Below, in pieces: positions 37,391 to 48,476 of a DNA stretch of 64,000 nt. The translations under genes were made by a program, and so were the position numbers. Each line of letters begins with the position of its first letter. The stretch's first letter is position 1. Below the pieces are notes generated by a model. It searched no databases. It was not told where the DNA came from and was given only the letters and a program-made list of their open reading frames with translations. This DNA comes from Aphidius gifuensis (Eukaryota; Arthropoda; Insecta; Hymenoptera; Braconidae), in assembly GCF_014905175.1 (NCBI RefSeq), contig NC_057792.1, positions 16,684,963-16,748,962 on the forward strand, in the 5' to 3' direction.

Positions 37391-37561
37391 CCTTTAAACG
37401 TTGATCCCCTTTGTACCACTCGACAGTTGGTACTGGCTTACCCTCGTCGCTCTCACAGTTTAGCATTATCATTGTACCCTCGTTCATTGGACCCAACACT
37501 GTACCCGATGTCAGGTTCATCATCCCATCCTCTTCTGTTACTCGTATGAATTTCGGTTTTA
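37391..37561 (-). CDS. Ig receptor exon C: first half of Ig-like domain 2
   Basis: 171 nt, phase 1 in and out; acceptor TTTTTAG, donor GTGAGT. It reads KPKFIRVTEEDGMMNLTSG, GPMNEGTMIMLNCESDEGKP, PTVEWYKGDQRLK, with first Cys and core Trp. The G-P-x-x-E-G block just before the B strand is a sidestep-group signature. Confidence 0.9.
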
Positions 37562-40500
37562 CTAAAAACAAAAAAAAAAAAAACATTATATTAAAAGTCA
37601 ATCAAATTTTCAAAAATAAAATAATAAAAAATAAATTAAAATGAAAATTGAAAAATATATTCCATTCATTTTTATAGAGAATTATTATTTTTTTTTTTTC
37701 ATCGTCATATCACTGAAGAAAACAATAAATTTATCTGTCATTTTATAAAATTGATTGTGCACATGAACTGTGATTTTTAATTTTACTTTTTTTATTTTTT
37801 TCCTTCACTTGCGCACAAATGTGACTGCAAGCTTATTTAAAATGAAATAATAATAAAAAAAAAAGCAAATATATATAAAAATAATATAAAATGGATAAAA
37901 ATAAAAAATAAAAATAAAAAGGGAAGTAAAAAGTGCGCGAAAGAAGGCGGTACTGGTGGAAATTACGGAATAAAGTTTTGAATATGAATAAACTTTTCAA
38001 TAAGCCAGACTTCCTTGCGCCTGCTGGAAACGTTCTGACTCGTACTATATATTATTATCATTGTTATTATTATTATTACAGTTGGGGCGTCACCCAGTAC
38101 TCAACTCTATAGGCATTACGTATACACACACCCTGTACATCTATATGACAATTGTAATGTTATTTTTTTTTTTTTTTATTTATCTTTTATCTCCGTTCTA
38201 TATGATTTTTTTTTACTGCCAAAATTGGTAGTCTGACTTTGACAAACACAATTGAAAAAGGAAGAAGAAAATAAATATACAAATAAATTAAAAATAAAAA
38301 AATTTACATGACACCACTCGTTTTTTTTTTTTTTTTGATGTATCGAAAAATATAGTCATCAAGTATTTTAAATTTGTTCATTCATCTATCAAATTTTTTT
38401 CGTATAAAATGCATTTCTGTTATTAAAAAATATTATACTTTAAATTAAAAAAAATAGCAATTATTATTTGTAATAAAATAGAAAAAATATTATTTAAATT
38501 TTGTTTTTTTTTCTATTCTCTATTTTTAATGGATGTAGGTATATATATTTATAAATATATATAAAAAATTGCTATAAAATTGTGAGTGCCAGTTGTTGAT
38601 GATGGGGTAGTTTTTTGTTGTATAAAAAAAAAAATGAAAAATATATGTATATATTTGTGTGAAAATAGGGTGGCAGCGTCAAGTATTTGGGATCGTTTGG
38701 TTGTATGATTTATTGGTCACCGTATATACGATCCATTAGCCGATCAAATTACTCTACCTGACCGTAAACCTCGTTCTTGCATACCGGGCTACAGGTATCT
38801 GTATCTAAAACCACCCTATCTACATCTCTTTGGTCCACCCACATTTACACCCCCTCTAACGCCCACTACTTTGGTAATAATATACGCACATAAATCACAA
38901 TTCATTGTCGGAGTTTATGTGGATATATATATATTTATGTAGATACTGTAATAAAATTGATGAGTCGATGATGCTGCTGGCTATACTAATGAGCTTTTAC
39001 GAATTTTAAATAAAAGAATAATAATTTATCATAAATTTGATGAGATTAAAAATTATTTACAACGATAGAATAAAGAGAAATTTAGAAAAATTTATATATA
39101 ATTATTATTTGATAAAGTAATGATAAAAAATAAAAAAAAATTAAAATTATTTCTTTTTATTTTAGTAAAACTTCTACAAGAATATTTGAAAGCATCTATC
39201 GTTGCTTGATCCTTGCGTAAATTTTTTTATATTTTTTTTTTTATTTTTGAAAAGTATATAGGAACTCGTCTCCTTAACGGCACTTTTCACGTTGCAAAAC
39301 TTTGAAAAGAACATTCATTTCAAAGAGAGAACTTTAGCATGGATAGGAAAAATAAAAAAATGAAGAAAAAAATAAATTATATATATATAGCAGTGGGGAG
39401 AAAAAAAAAACATAAGAAAAGTTGAAAAAAAAAAAAAAAAAAAAATGAAACTTTTGAATGCACCATAAAGAGCTTTTTCCAGATGGTAAAAATACTTTAC
39501 GTTTTTTTGTCATATATTGCCTAATAGTTACGTTAAGTATCGTTGAATGAAAAAAAAAAAAAAATAATACATAAATATTTTCTTTATTCGACCACAAAAT
39601 ACTTGGGAGTTTGTTGTCGGTTGTAAATGTGATTGTATGGTTATAAAAATGAAAAAAAAAAAAAAAATATACATGTTGCATCGAGTATCTAAGTTTTGAA
39701 AATTAAAAAAAATATATTTTCATAGCTGAGAAAAATAAAATAACATTTTTACAACGTAGAAAAATAAAAAAAAAGTTATAAAAAAAGTTTGCTGATATAA
39801 ATTTTTTAGTATTATAATTTTAAATAATAAAAAAATATTTTCAATAAATAAAATTAATTAAAATTTATTGTTGATTTTCTGTTGAGAAATTATATTTGAA
39901 TATAATCGAAATTTTAAGATTTGTATTATGAACATCGGTTTGTGAATGAGTTCTCAATTAGTTATAGTACATTGGGAAAACTTGTAAGTAAAGTTTCTCA
40001 AACTTTATGTTACAGAACATAGAATTATAACAATTGATAAACTTAATCTTAATTCTGTAACAATTACAATAACATGTACTCATTTAAATTAAGTTTTCCA
40101 TCATACAAAAACAATATAGTGTATATATTTTATTAAAAGACAAATTTCTACTTCAACAAAATCATTAAAATTTTGAGATAATTAAAATAATTAAAAAAAA
40201 CAAACAATTGTTTAATTTAATTTTTTTTTTTTGAATAAAAATAAAATCAATCAAAAAAGTACATATAGATATAGTTGAATCAAAGTTTAATAATCTAGTC
40301 GTATTTAGCGATTTAAATTCAAATAGTCGTACTTGCAAAATCGAACAAAGAGATTGTCTGTCTGCACACATACCAGTAGACCAATATACCCAGAATTTTA
40401 ACAAGTCAAACTGGAATTGGTAATAGTTGCCAGTGGTAACGCATTCGCAATTACAAACTGCAAATGTCACACTGTAAGAACGAATGTAAAATGAAGGAGT

Positions 40501-41869
40501 ATAATGGTGGTTTTGTAGGAAAAGGTAAAGCCAACTGCTTGTGGTCGACTTTGTAACAACTTTTACTCTCTCTCTCTCTCTTTTGCTATATATATATATT
40601 GACAATAAAATTATCTTCTATTTTTAATTTTGAACAATATCTATCATCTCTTTCTTATTTTAAATTTTTCATCTTACTTTTCATTGCACACCCTCATTTG
40701 CCACGAGACGAGTGTCGTAACGATAATAAGAATATTACGAACGACCAGCATCACAATATCAACCCTAAAATATGCTCTTAAAATCGTTTGGTTTTTTCGT
40801 AGAAGCGTGAAATTAAATTCTTCTTTTCACGATTATATCATATGAATTTTTCCCTTCAACCCTCACTTCCTAAAAATGACTTTTCCGATATTTTAAATTC
40901 TTCTTCAAATTAAAAAAAGTGACAAATAAAAATATGAAAAAAATTTATTCTTCATAACGCATATACTTTTTTTTTTTTCATTAAGTCATTGCAATATTAC
41001 AGGAAAGCATCTTTTAATAATGATGGATTGAATGAACAAAAGAAAGAATAAAAAAACAAAAAAAATATATCGAGAAAAAAATAGTTAAACTCAAGTTGAC
41101 TTCTTATTATGAAAATCACAGTATTAGAAGTGAATAAAAATAAAAAAAAAATATATAAAAGTAATAAAAGAAGAAATATGACTAAAGAAGAGTTAAAAAA
41201 GTTTGAAAAGAATAAAAAAAAAAAAAAATAAATAAACCAATCGCATATAGACAATCGAATGTCTAACGTAACTCGACCAATCAGACCAATGAAATCTCCG
41301 ATAAAATTCGTACAACTATAACTGCCAACGCAAACTTTGTTGCCGCGTTTCATGAGCGGATTATCTGATCTCTACTTACCGTCCCTTAACTTCACATTTT
41401 TCTTTTTAACCCCTTTACTCCATATACCCTCCACTACACCTCTATATATCTCATGCTACAACAATTTTCTACCAAGATTAACCAACATATAAAATTTCAA
41501 CAGCTCATTCATACATAAAAAATAAATTATAAAATTTATTTTAATATAGGATTTTTTTTTTTTCATAGCGTTAACATTTATTTAAATTAATATCGGACAT
41601 AAGCCTCTTTACTATTAATCATGCTAAACATAAGTATTTTAATTTTGAATACATAGAAGATCCGACTTGCACTGTTAACATTTTTAAATGTAAAAAAAAA
41701 AAAAAATCTACGTAAATATAAAAAATCATTTGTCAATGTAATGGCTTTTTTTTTTTTTTTTTTTTTGGAATTAAGACTTTTATAATAATATAAAAGCTTG
41801 AGGATTATTCAGCTATCTTGTTACTGTGCATTGACGTTTTATGAAATTAATTTAAATAAATAGAAAAAT

Positions 41870-42510
41870 ATTTTTTATGTCTGACTATTTATATGTTTTT
41901 TTACTGATACGATATAAACAAGTGATTTTATATTTAATACACTGTTCATATAAATGGAATGTAATTTTTACAATAAACAGTAAAAAATTATTAGCAGTAT
42001 AAATATAAAATCAGATTTTAAATGACGATAAATTTACTGGTTGTATTTTCATGTCTGACTATTGCTACGTATGTCTACTGATAATAAGTATAAATGAACA
42101 GAAAAATGATACTGCAATTTAAGCAGTACTATGTCAATACAAATTCTGACTACGTTAAATCTAAAAAATGTTCTTTTATATACTTGAAAAGTAGAACAAG
42201 TAATTTCTTGAATCAACACAGTAGAAATAATAAATATTAAGTCAGACTTTAAATGATAATACGAATTGTTTATATATTTTTTTTACGGCTGACTATTCAT
42301 ACGTATTTCTACTGACGGTTATTAAAAATAAACAAATAATATTACAATGAACGCAGTAAAAATTATAAGTCTACGATAAAATTTTGAATGACTGTGTATT
42401 TATTTTCATGGCTGACTGTTTATACGTATTTCTACTGACAATCTGTAAAAATGGAAGAACGATTTTACAATCTATCCGGTAAACATGGAAATACAAAGTC
42501 AGACATGTAT
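41870..42510. repeat. Degenerate tandem repeat array (at least four units)
   Basis: Four anchors of the form (T/G)CTGACTATT followed by TACGTATTTCTACTGA-like sequence occur at about 41,880, 42,054, 42,289 and 42,411. Between anchors, shared blocks recur in the same order: TTTTACAAT, CAGTAAAAAT, and GTCAGA(C/T)TTTAAATGA. Spacings are about 174, 235 and 122 bp, compatible with a basic unit near 120 bp with insertions and losses. Confidence 0.6.
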
Positions 42511-42968
42511 AAACTTACTTTATACATATATTCATTTGCTAGTTGTTGTTGTTGGCTATTGTTGTGATTATTATTTTTTTTTTAGTTGAAATTTTTTTCA
42601 TTTACTGGCTCGCATGTATTGGACACATTCAGTTAAAATACAATTTTTTTTTGCTTATTTTGTTTGATTTAACCTCGAAAAAATTCTCAGTACTGCAGTA
42701 AGCTACGAAAAATAAAATAAAAAATTGGTAGAGAAAAAGAGAAGGAAATAGAATTGATAGTGGGTGAGAAAAAGTGACAGGCTCGTAATTCTAGATGGAG
42801 CTTAAAATCCCGGGTAAAATACACAGTCCAAGCTATCATACAGACAGACAAAAATACATTTACAAGAGTTTTAACTCATATATATTTGTATATATTTGTA
42901 TATATCTGTATAGACTTTTCAGTAAATTCATGTGTCGTTTGTTACGTTGTGGATAAAATTTTGTATGT

Positions 42969-43160
42969 ATGCTGATAATTTTGTCTGTGTTGTATCACTC
43001 AATCTACATTGCGAAGCGATATAATCAAGCTGGAAAGCAACCGAGTACGTTTTTCATTTTGAAATTTAGTATACACAGAGTCATCGATGTCATCAATGAC
43101 AAACAATTTTCAATCCAAATGAATTCTGTCAAACTGGATTTTATACTTGTTGGAAAATGA
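42969..43160 (+). CDS. Candidate small ORF, 63 aa, hydrophobic N-terminus (uncertain)
   Basis: ATG at 42969 to TGA at 43158-43160, inside the 7.6-kb intron on the strand opposite to the receptor. It begins MLIILSVLYHSIYIAKRY, which could act as a weak signal peptide or membrane segment, and ends QMNSVKLDFILVGK. Base composition is less AT-rich than the flanks. No domain is recognised. A conserved non-coding element with a chance ORF is an equally good reading. Confidence 0.22.
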   Translation: MLIILSVLYHSIYIAKRYNQAGKQPSTFFILKFSIHRVIDVINDKQFSIQMNSVKLDFILVGK

Positions 43161-43630
43161 ACAAAAGTAAAAATAAAATTCCATTAAAAAATACTTTTTT
43201 ATTTATATATGTATATAAGTATTTTATTTTTTATGAGAAAAATGTAATCTTGATTTTAATTTCTCAATTATTGGAAATATGTTTTTCTTTTTTTCATGTC
43301 ATTTTTATTTTCATATATTTTTTTTTATTACTTTGAGTAACGATATTTGTCGAATAAAAATTAAAGACTGTTGATATTAAGTAAAATATAAAGTTACAAT
43401 AAATAATTTAAAAAAAAAAAAATGATATGAATAAACTGAAAGGACAATAAAGATGTTTAAACGATAAAAAAATAGCTTGAATAATATTTAAAAAAGTAAA
43501 ATAAAAATACGTTAAGTGTGAAAACAGACAAAACTATAAAGAAACTATATAATAGTAATAAAAAAAAGTATGATCATAACTTGTATGTAAAAATATAAAC
43601 AATGACATAAAAAAAAATAAATTTATATAC

Positions 43631-43661
<31 letters not shown>

Positions 43662-43931
43662 AATAATCTAAGTCAAAATTGCAAGCTCTCCAACAATTTT
43701 CTATTTGAAAAATATTATTTTTTCTTTTTCAAATAAAAAAAAAAATGACATAATAAAAAAATGAATTTATATCAGTTTTAGTTTTGTTTTAAAATTTAAT
43801 TTATACTAAAATTGTGATAACAAGTGTTGAAAAAATAAAAAAATAAATAAAATTTAGTCTAAAGTGTTTCTTGGTATTTGTGTGTGTGTATCATTTTGGT
43901 ACAACGTGTGTCACATGGTGTCTTGTCGCAG

Positions 43932-44050
43932 TTGCACAAGAGGCTCGTACAACTGTCAAGAGTCGTGTATGCAAGGTTGCAGATATACAATAGGGTTTTG
44001 GTATCGTGATACTTGGGTGTGCCATCGTGAGTGCCTGCCAGAAGATCTGG
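43932..44050 (+). CDS. Candidate Cys-rich exon 1 of a nested plus-strand gene (uncertain)
   Basis: Acceptor CTTGTCGCAG and donor GGTAACT-like border a frame reading CTRGSYNCQESCMQGCRY, then FWYRDTWVCHRECLPEDL; seven residues before the acceptor another CRSC-like start is open from an ATG at 43915, and the frame ends at TAA 44056-44058 if unspliced. Six cysteines spaced C-x6-C-x3-C-x3-C-x13-C-x3-C look like a small secreted disulfide-rich module. The minus strand is also open here, so the call is tentative. Confidence 0.3.
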
Positions 44051-44426
44051 GTAACTAATGGATCCGCGACATGTCACCTCTATATAGCACACCAACAAAA
44101 GACTGTATTTCGTGAGCTTTTTTAAATGACTTTTAAGATTTTATCTAACACCTTTTCTTTTCTTTTTTTTTGTATTTTTTGAATTTCTATTTTTTTATTT
44201 TTAAGCTACCCATTTTTCCTTCCTTAAAATGCCTCTTTTTTATTTAATTTTTTTTTAAGGCTATTTTTTATTCTCTACCTTTTTTTTCTAACCTTTTAAC
44301 TTCCATCTATTTAATGTTATCTTTCTTGTTATTTCATATATATATATATTTGTTATTTCAATTTAATTTTTTTTAATTTTTTTATTTTTTATCAGATTTT
44401 TTTTACTTTTTTTTTTTTCATCACAG

Positions 44427-44544
44427 TGTCGATTTGGAGTCAAGTGGGAGAGGCAATCTAACCAACTCCAATTTTGTAAGTTTACCCGTAACCCACGAAA
44501 ATTAAGGCCCTTGACCCGAATTGAAACTACTTGTGCTTGCGACG
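44427..44544 (+). CDS. Candidate Cys-rich exon 2 of a nested plus-strand gene (uncertain)
   Basis: A strong acceptor (long T tract, then CATCACAG) and a donor GGTAATT border 118 nt. The open frame reads CRFGVKWERQSNQLQFCKF, then PLTRIETTCACDG, with four cysteines and a terminal C-x-C as in cystine-knot growth factors (the RIETTCAC end resembles neurotrophin-type ends). An internal GTAAGT at 44,475 is an alternative donor. Its phase does not join directly to the 43.9-kb candidate, so an extra exon or a separate gene would be needed. Confidence 0.3.
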
Positions 44545-45139
44545 GTAATTTATTTTATTTCCTCTTTTTTTTTTTTTTTCTTTATTTTCTTCGTTTATAC
44601 ACCGTCTCTTTCTCAATCGTATTTTTTTTTTTTATCTCATTTTATCTTTCTTTTCTTTATTTTATAGAAGCTTTTTTTGTTCACTTGCTATCTCACTTGC
44701 ACTGATTTCAATCGGTGCACCGTTTGCCTTCAATCCGTACTGAAAATTCAGTTCGTTTCACACAACGCGACTTTCAAAGACACTCGATATTCACCTGCAG
44801 TTGGTGGTTTTAGTTGACACGACGCGACTGCATTTGAGAGCTTTTCAGTATAATTAATTGTATATCAGAATTATTTATTTATTTTAATATATATTTTGTT
44901 TTTTATCTCATATTTATATTAAACTTTTAATAAATAAATTTTAATTAAATTTATTAAATTTACTTTATTATTATTTTATTTATAAAAACTTTATAAATAT
45001 ATTTACTTGTTTTTTTTTTTTTATTTTTTTTTCAATTAAAAATAATACTGATAACGAATTGTATATGCAGTTGAAAGTTTTGATATTTTTTTGACAGATA
45101 AATTAATTCTAAAATTAATATTATATTTGTAATACTTAC

Positions 45140-45484
45140 TTGTGACATTTAGAGTGATGTGTTGTACATTATTGCATTCACGATTGACAGCATGATATGT
45201 TGCTTCACATTTATATAAACCCTCATCTTCAATACGTAAATTTTCAATTTTTAAAAATGTTTTTGTTGCATTTGCATCATAATTCATTGACGATCTACCA
45301 GCAAGATCATTAATACCACGTGTTGTACCAGAACTTTCACTGAATATAAAAATTCTCTGAGGACCACGATACCATTTAATACTGTGTAGACCACCACATC
45401 TTGGACTTTTTAATATACATGGTAATTCAACTTCACTACCAATTTCAGCACTTTTTTCACTTTTTTTCCATGGCTCAACGCTAC
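45140..45484 (-). CDS. Ig receptor exon B: V-set-like Ig domain 1
   Basis: 345 nt, phase 1 in and out; donor GTAAGT. It follows the signal peptide with SVEPWKKSEKSAEIGSEVEL. Ig hallmarks: LPCILKS (first Cys), HSIKWYRG (core Trp), and IEDEGLYKCEATY (D-x-G-x-Y-x-C). A second cysteine pair (PRCGG and RECNN) may form an extra disulfide. Length (about 115 residues) and the long C'-D region fit a V-type domain, the usual ligand-binding module at the tip of such receptors. Confidence 0.92.
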
Positions 45485-48415
45485 CTGTAATCAAATAATA
45501 ATAAAATTGTTAAAATATGAAATTTATTGATGATGAGAAAATAACATATGTTTGGACAAAAAAAAGAAATGGAAAAAAAAAATAAAAAAAAGATTTATGA
45601 CAATCATCAAAACGTAGAGTAAATTGAACCATCAATTTTGTAGATTTATATATATACGTGACAAGTCATTTTGATGATGACAAAACATACTGTTATAAAT
45701 CCCAATCCACAATTTATTCCCCCACAGTTGCAGCAATGCCAGTCTATCGGGAAATTTCATATTATTTTATTTTAAAAATTCTACATCATGTTCAACAACC
45801 AAAATAGCTATTTATTTATATTCAAATTGTTACCTATTTTTTTTTTTCTTCTATAATTGTCATGGATTTATTAAAACATTTAATGAAACATTTATAATTA
45901 CAAACGAAAAATTTATGATTAATATTTGTTTTTCGAAAATTTATAAATTAAAATGTAAATAACAATTATGATATTCAACTTTTTAACTGTTAATTATTTT
46001 TGTTAAAAGAGATTTTAAGCTGTTAAAGAAGAAATAAATATATATTTTTCTTTTTAAACTTACTAAACTATGTAATAAATTTTTTTTTCAAATTGTTTTA
46101 GATTAATAAACACGAAAAAGGATTTTTTTTTAAATTTCTTTTTTCATCAATCTTGGTTTAATATTATTAGGTTATATAATGTTAGGTTCATGTAAGTAGG
46201 TTTGTAAACTTTTGGGATTATGTAGATGTACTTTATAGTCAGGTTAAACTAAAATTTTGCCCAAGTATACAAAAGCCATGTGTTGGACAACTGAATTAAC
46301 AGTTTTCGTATTTTTAATCATACAAGTAAAAACTTTGTAAAAGCTGTTCTGTCAAGTCAATATATAAAATATATATTACAAATACTAATCCTGTCGAATA
46401 TTAAATTTATATAATTTAACATAATAAATTCAGTATCGAGTATTATATTATAAAGTGTATATATTTTACTTGAGAAATCCATTTGAATATATATAAAAAA
46501 TATATTTTTACAATAAGACTTTAAACCAATAATATCCTATAAATATAAAATACCCAATACTTATACGTTTACATTCAAAAATGGAATCCATTTGTACATT
46601 TAAAAAGTATTGAATAAGTGAGATTTTTTTTTATAAATTTATAAATCCTAAAATTTTCGATTTTCCAAAGATTTAATTCAAATAACATATAAATTATTCT
46701 ACAGGTAAAATTTAAGGCTATTAAAAAACTTTGTTTTAGTTTCAATATATATATGTAAATTTTTAATCACTATCAATAATTGATAAGACTAAAAACGCTG
46801 TCATTAAAAAATTCTATTACTATTTAATACAGGTCAAAAGTCCATTCATAATATCTAACCGATAATAATACATTTCATAAAAACTTTATTTAAAGTAAAA
46901 AAATATACTTTTTTTTATTCCTTCAATTCTATATATGTTTTTTTCCATATTTCAAGATAAAAATAAAAAAAACTAAGACGTAATTACATTTTATTTTAAT
47001 GTAATTAAAAAAAAAAAAAAGGAGTGAACATCTTCATAATTAACGCCTTTGAGTTATCAACAAATCCAAATTGAATAATTGACTAAATTACGAAGCTTGT
47101 AAATTTAATTTTATAATTTAACAGAATTATTAATTTACCCGTCATATTATTTTTTAATATAATAGTATTAAAAAAATTAAATAAATAATCAAGAAAGCCA
47201 AGTTTTTTTTTCTGTAATCTAACATAGTTATTTTACTTGCTAATATATTATTTTATTGCTATGAAGTTACAACGACTTGCACAAGAATAAAATTGTGATA
47301 AAGAAAAAGAAAAAGAGAAAAAAAAAAAAGCATAAATATCCATAGCATACATATGAAAACACAATACGTGAGAAAATGAAATTGTTCACATTGAATTTTC
47401 GTAAATTTCATTGAATATTGAATTGAATTAAATTTAATATCGATATGTATATGTGAAATATATATATAATGCATTGACATATGTATTAGTGGTTTGTATA
47501 CATGTAAGGTTAAGTTTATGTTTGTGTAATATAAAGTTGAGAGAAGATGATATTGTATATATATATTGAATTAGGGGAGGGAGAGAGAGAGAGGGAGCAG
47601 ATTGGATCAAGCGATATGGCTAACCCAGAAGGTATTCTACAGTTTGATATCTATATGTATATATTGTATTTGTATATATATATTATACATGTATATACGA
47701 AAGCTTAACACACTGTGTTGCATTTCTACGGTTCATATCATAGGAAATTGATCGAAACCGGGTGGCTGCTGGATAGCGACGGAAATTGCATCATTCAAAA
47801 TTCAAAATTTAAGAGAGTTGATTTGATAGCCATCCCAATAATTTTAATAAATAAATAAAAAAATTGTATATAATATATTTTTATAGTTGATTGAATATAT
47901 AAATAAATTATAATTTTAAAATAATACTTTAATGATTTTGATTTTATAGTTTTAATGACAATTTTAAAGTTCAAGTAATTTACGTTAAATTTTCAAAATG
48001 AAAATACATGGTTAATTTGAAACGAGTAAGTCAAATCAAATGGATATCTACTTCCAAGTTAGATTAAGTTTGTATCGTTTCACATCCAACTCGTTTGCCA
48101 TGTTGAAATACACAGTCCAAGCGGCTGTCGAGTATATTTCTGATTAACTTGATTTATATACAATTCACGAGTAAAATATACATACACAAACAAACATAAA
48201 TATATACGTATATATAGTAATTTTAGAATTGTAAAAGTAATTGATGAATGGGTTTATATTGTGTGTATGTTTGTATATAAATAAACAGATAATTTTAGAA
48301 AATATATATTGTATGGTTACGTTAATGAGTTTCGATTTAAGACTTAAATTTTTGATGCACTAGTAGATGCACTTGTTTATTTATCAATTTTCAAATCTAG
48401 AGTATTTAAACTTAC
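45485..48415. other. Intron between exons A and B
   Basis: 2.9 kb of AT-rich DNA. A (GA)n run lies at about 47,577-47,594, and a more complex patch at 47,620-47,830. No exon candidate with acceptable phase was found. Confidence 0.45.
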
Positions 48416-48476
48416 TCACGATATCCATGTACAGCCAGAAATACACAATTAATGGGATATTAAATAATCTTTTCAT
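48416..48476 (-). CDS. Ig receptor exon A: start codon and signal peptide
   Basis: ATG at 48474-48476 in context CACAACTATG. It encodes MKRLFNIPLIVYFWLYMDIV, a short basic start followed by a hydrophobic core, i.e. a signal peptide. Two overlapping donors are present (GTGAGT at 48,419 and GTAAGT at 48,415). Only the second leaves phase 1, which fits exon B, so it is chosen. Cleavage probably falls near the exon A/B junction. Confidence 0.85.

Larger units (their letters stand above)
37562..45139. other. Largest intron (7.6 kb), between exons B and C
   Basis: It holds a GC-richer non-coding patch at 38,650-38,890, a (TC)n run at about 40,565-40,582, another complex patch at 41,235-41,400, a degenerate tandem array at 41,870-42,510, a poly(A) of about 29 at 43,631-43,659, and plus-strand exon-like Cys-rich segments at 43.9 and 44.4 kb plus a small ORF at 42,969. 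The remainder is AT-rich with nothing recognisable. Confidence 0.5.
13406..48476 (-). other. Gene model: nine-Ig-domain single-pass cell-surface receptor/adhesion molecule (35 kb, 23 coding exons, three alternative 3' ends)
   Basis: I label the coding exons A-W in transcript order; each has its own entry. All joins use GT-AG and compatible phases. The longest forms are 1,363 aa (A-T plus W), 1,512 aa (A-T plus U) or 1,545 aa (A-T plus V), counting microexon N and cassette Q. Order: signal peptide (1-20), Ig1 V-set-like (about 21-135), Ig2 (136-246), Ig3 (247-356), Ig4 (357-453), Ig5 (454-564), Ig6 (565-653), Ig7 (654-772), Ig8 (773-859), Ig9 (860-945), membrane helix (about 963-987), cytoplasmic tail. 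Ig1 and Ig5-9 each lie in one exon; Ig2-4 are each split in two. Most exon borders are phase 1, as usual for extracellular modules. Ig2 (a GPMNEG block before the first Cys) and Ig3 (ARPPANVTWY) recall the sidestep/nephrin group. Nine Ig domains and no FnIII do not fit sidestep, and no hibris/sns-like FnIII was found, so I do not name an orthologue. Role by family: cell recognition or adhesion at the plasma membrane, often neural. Confidence 0.85.
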
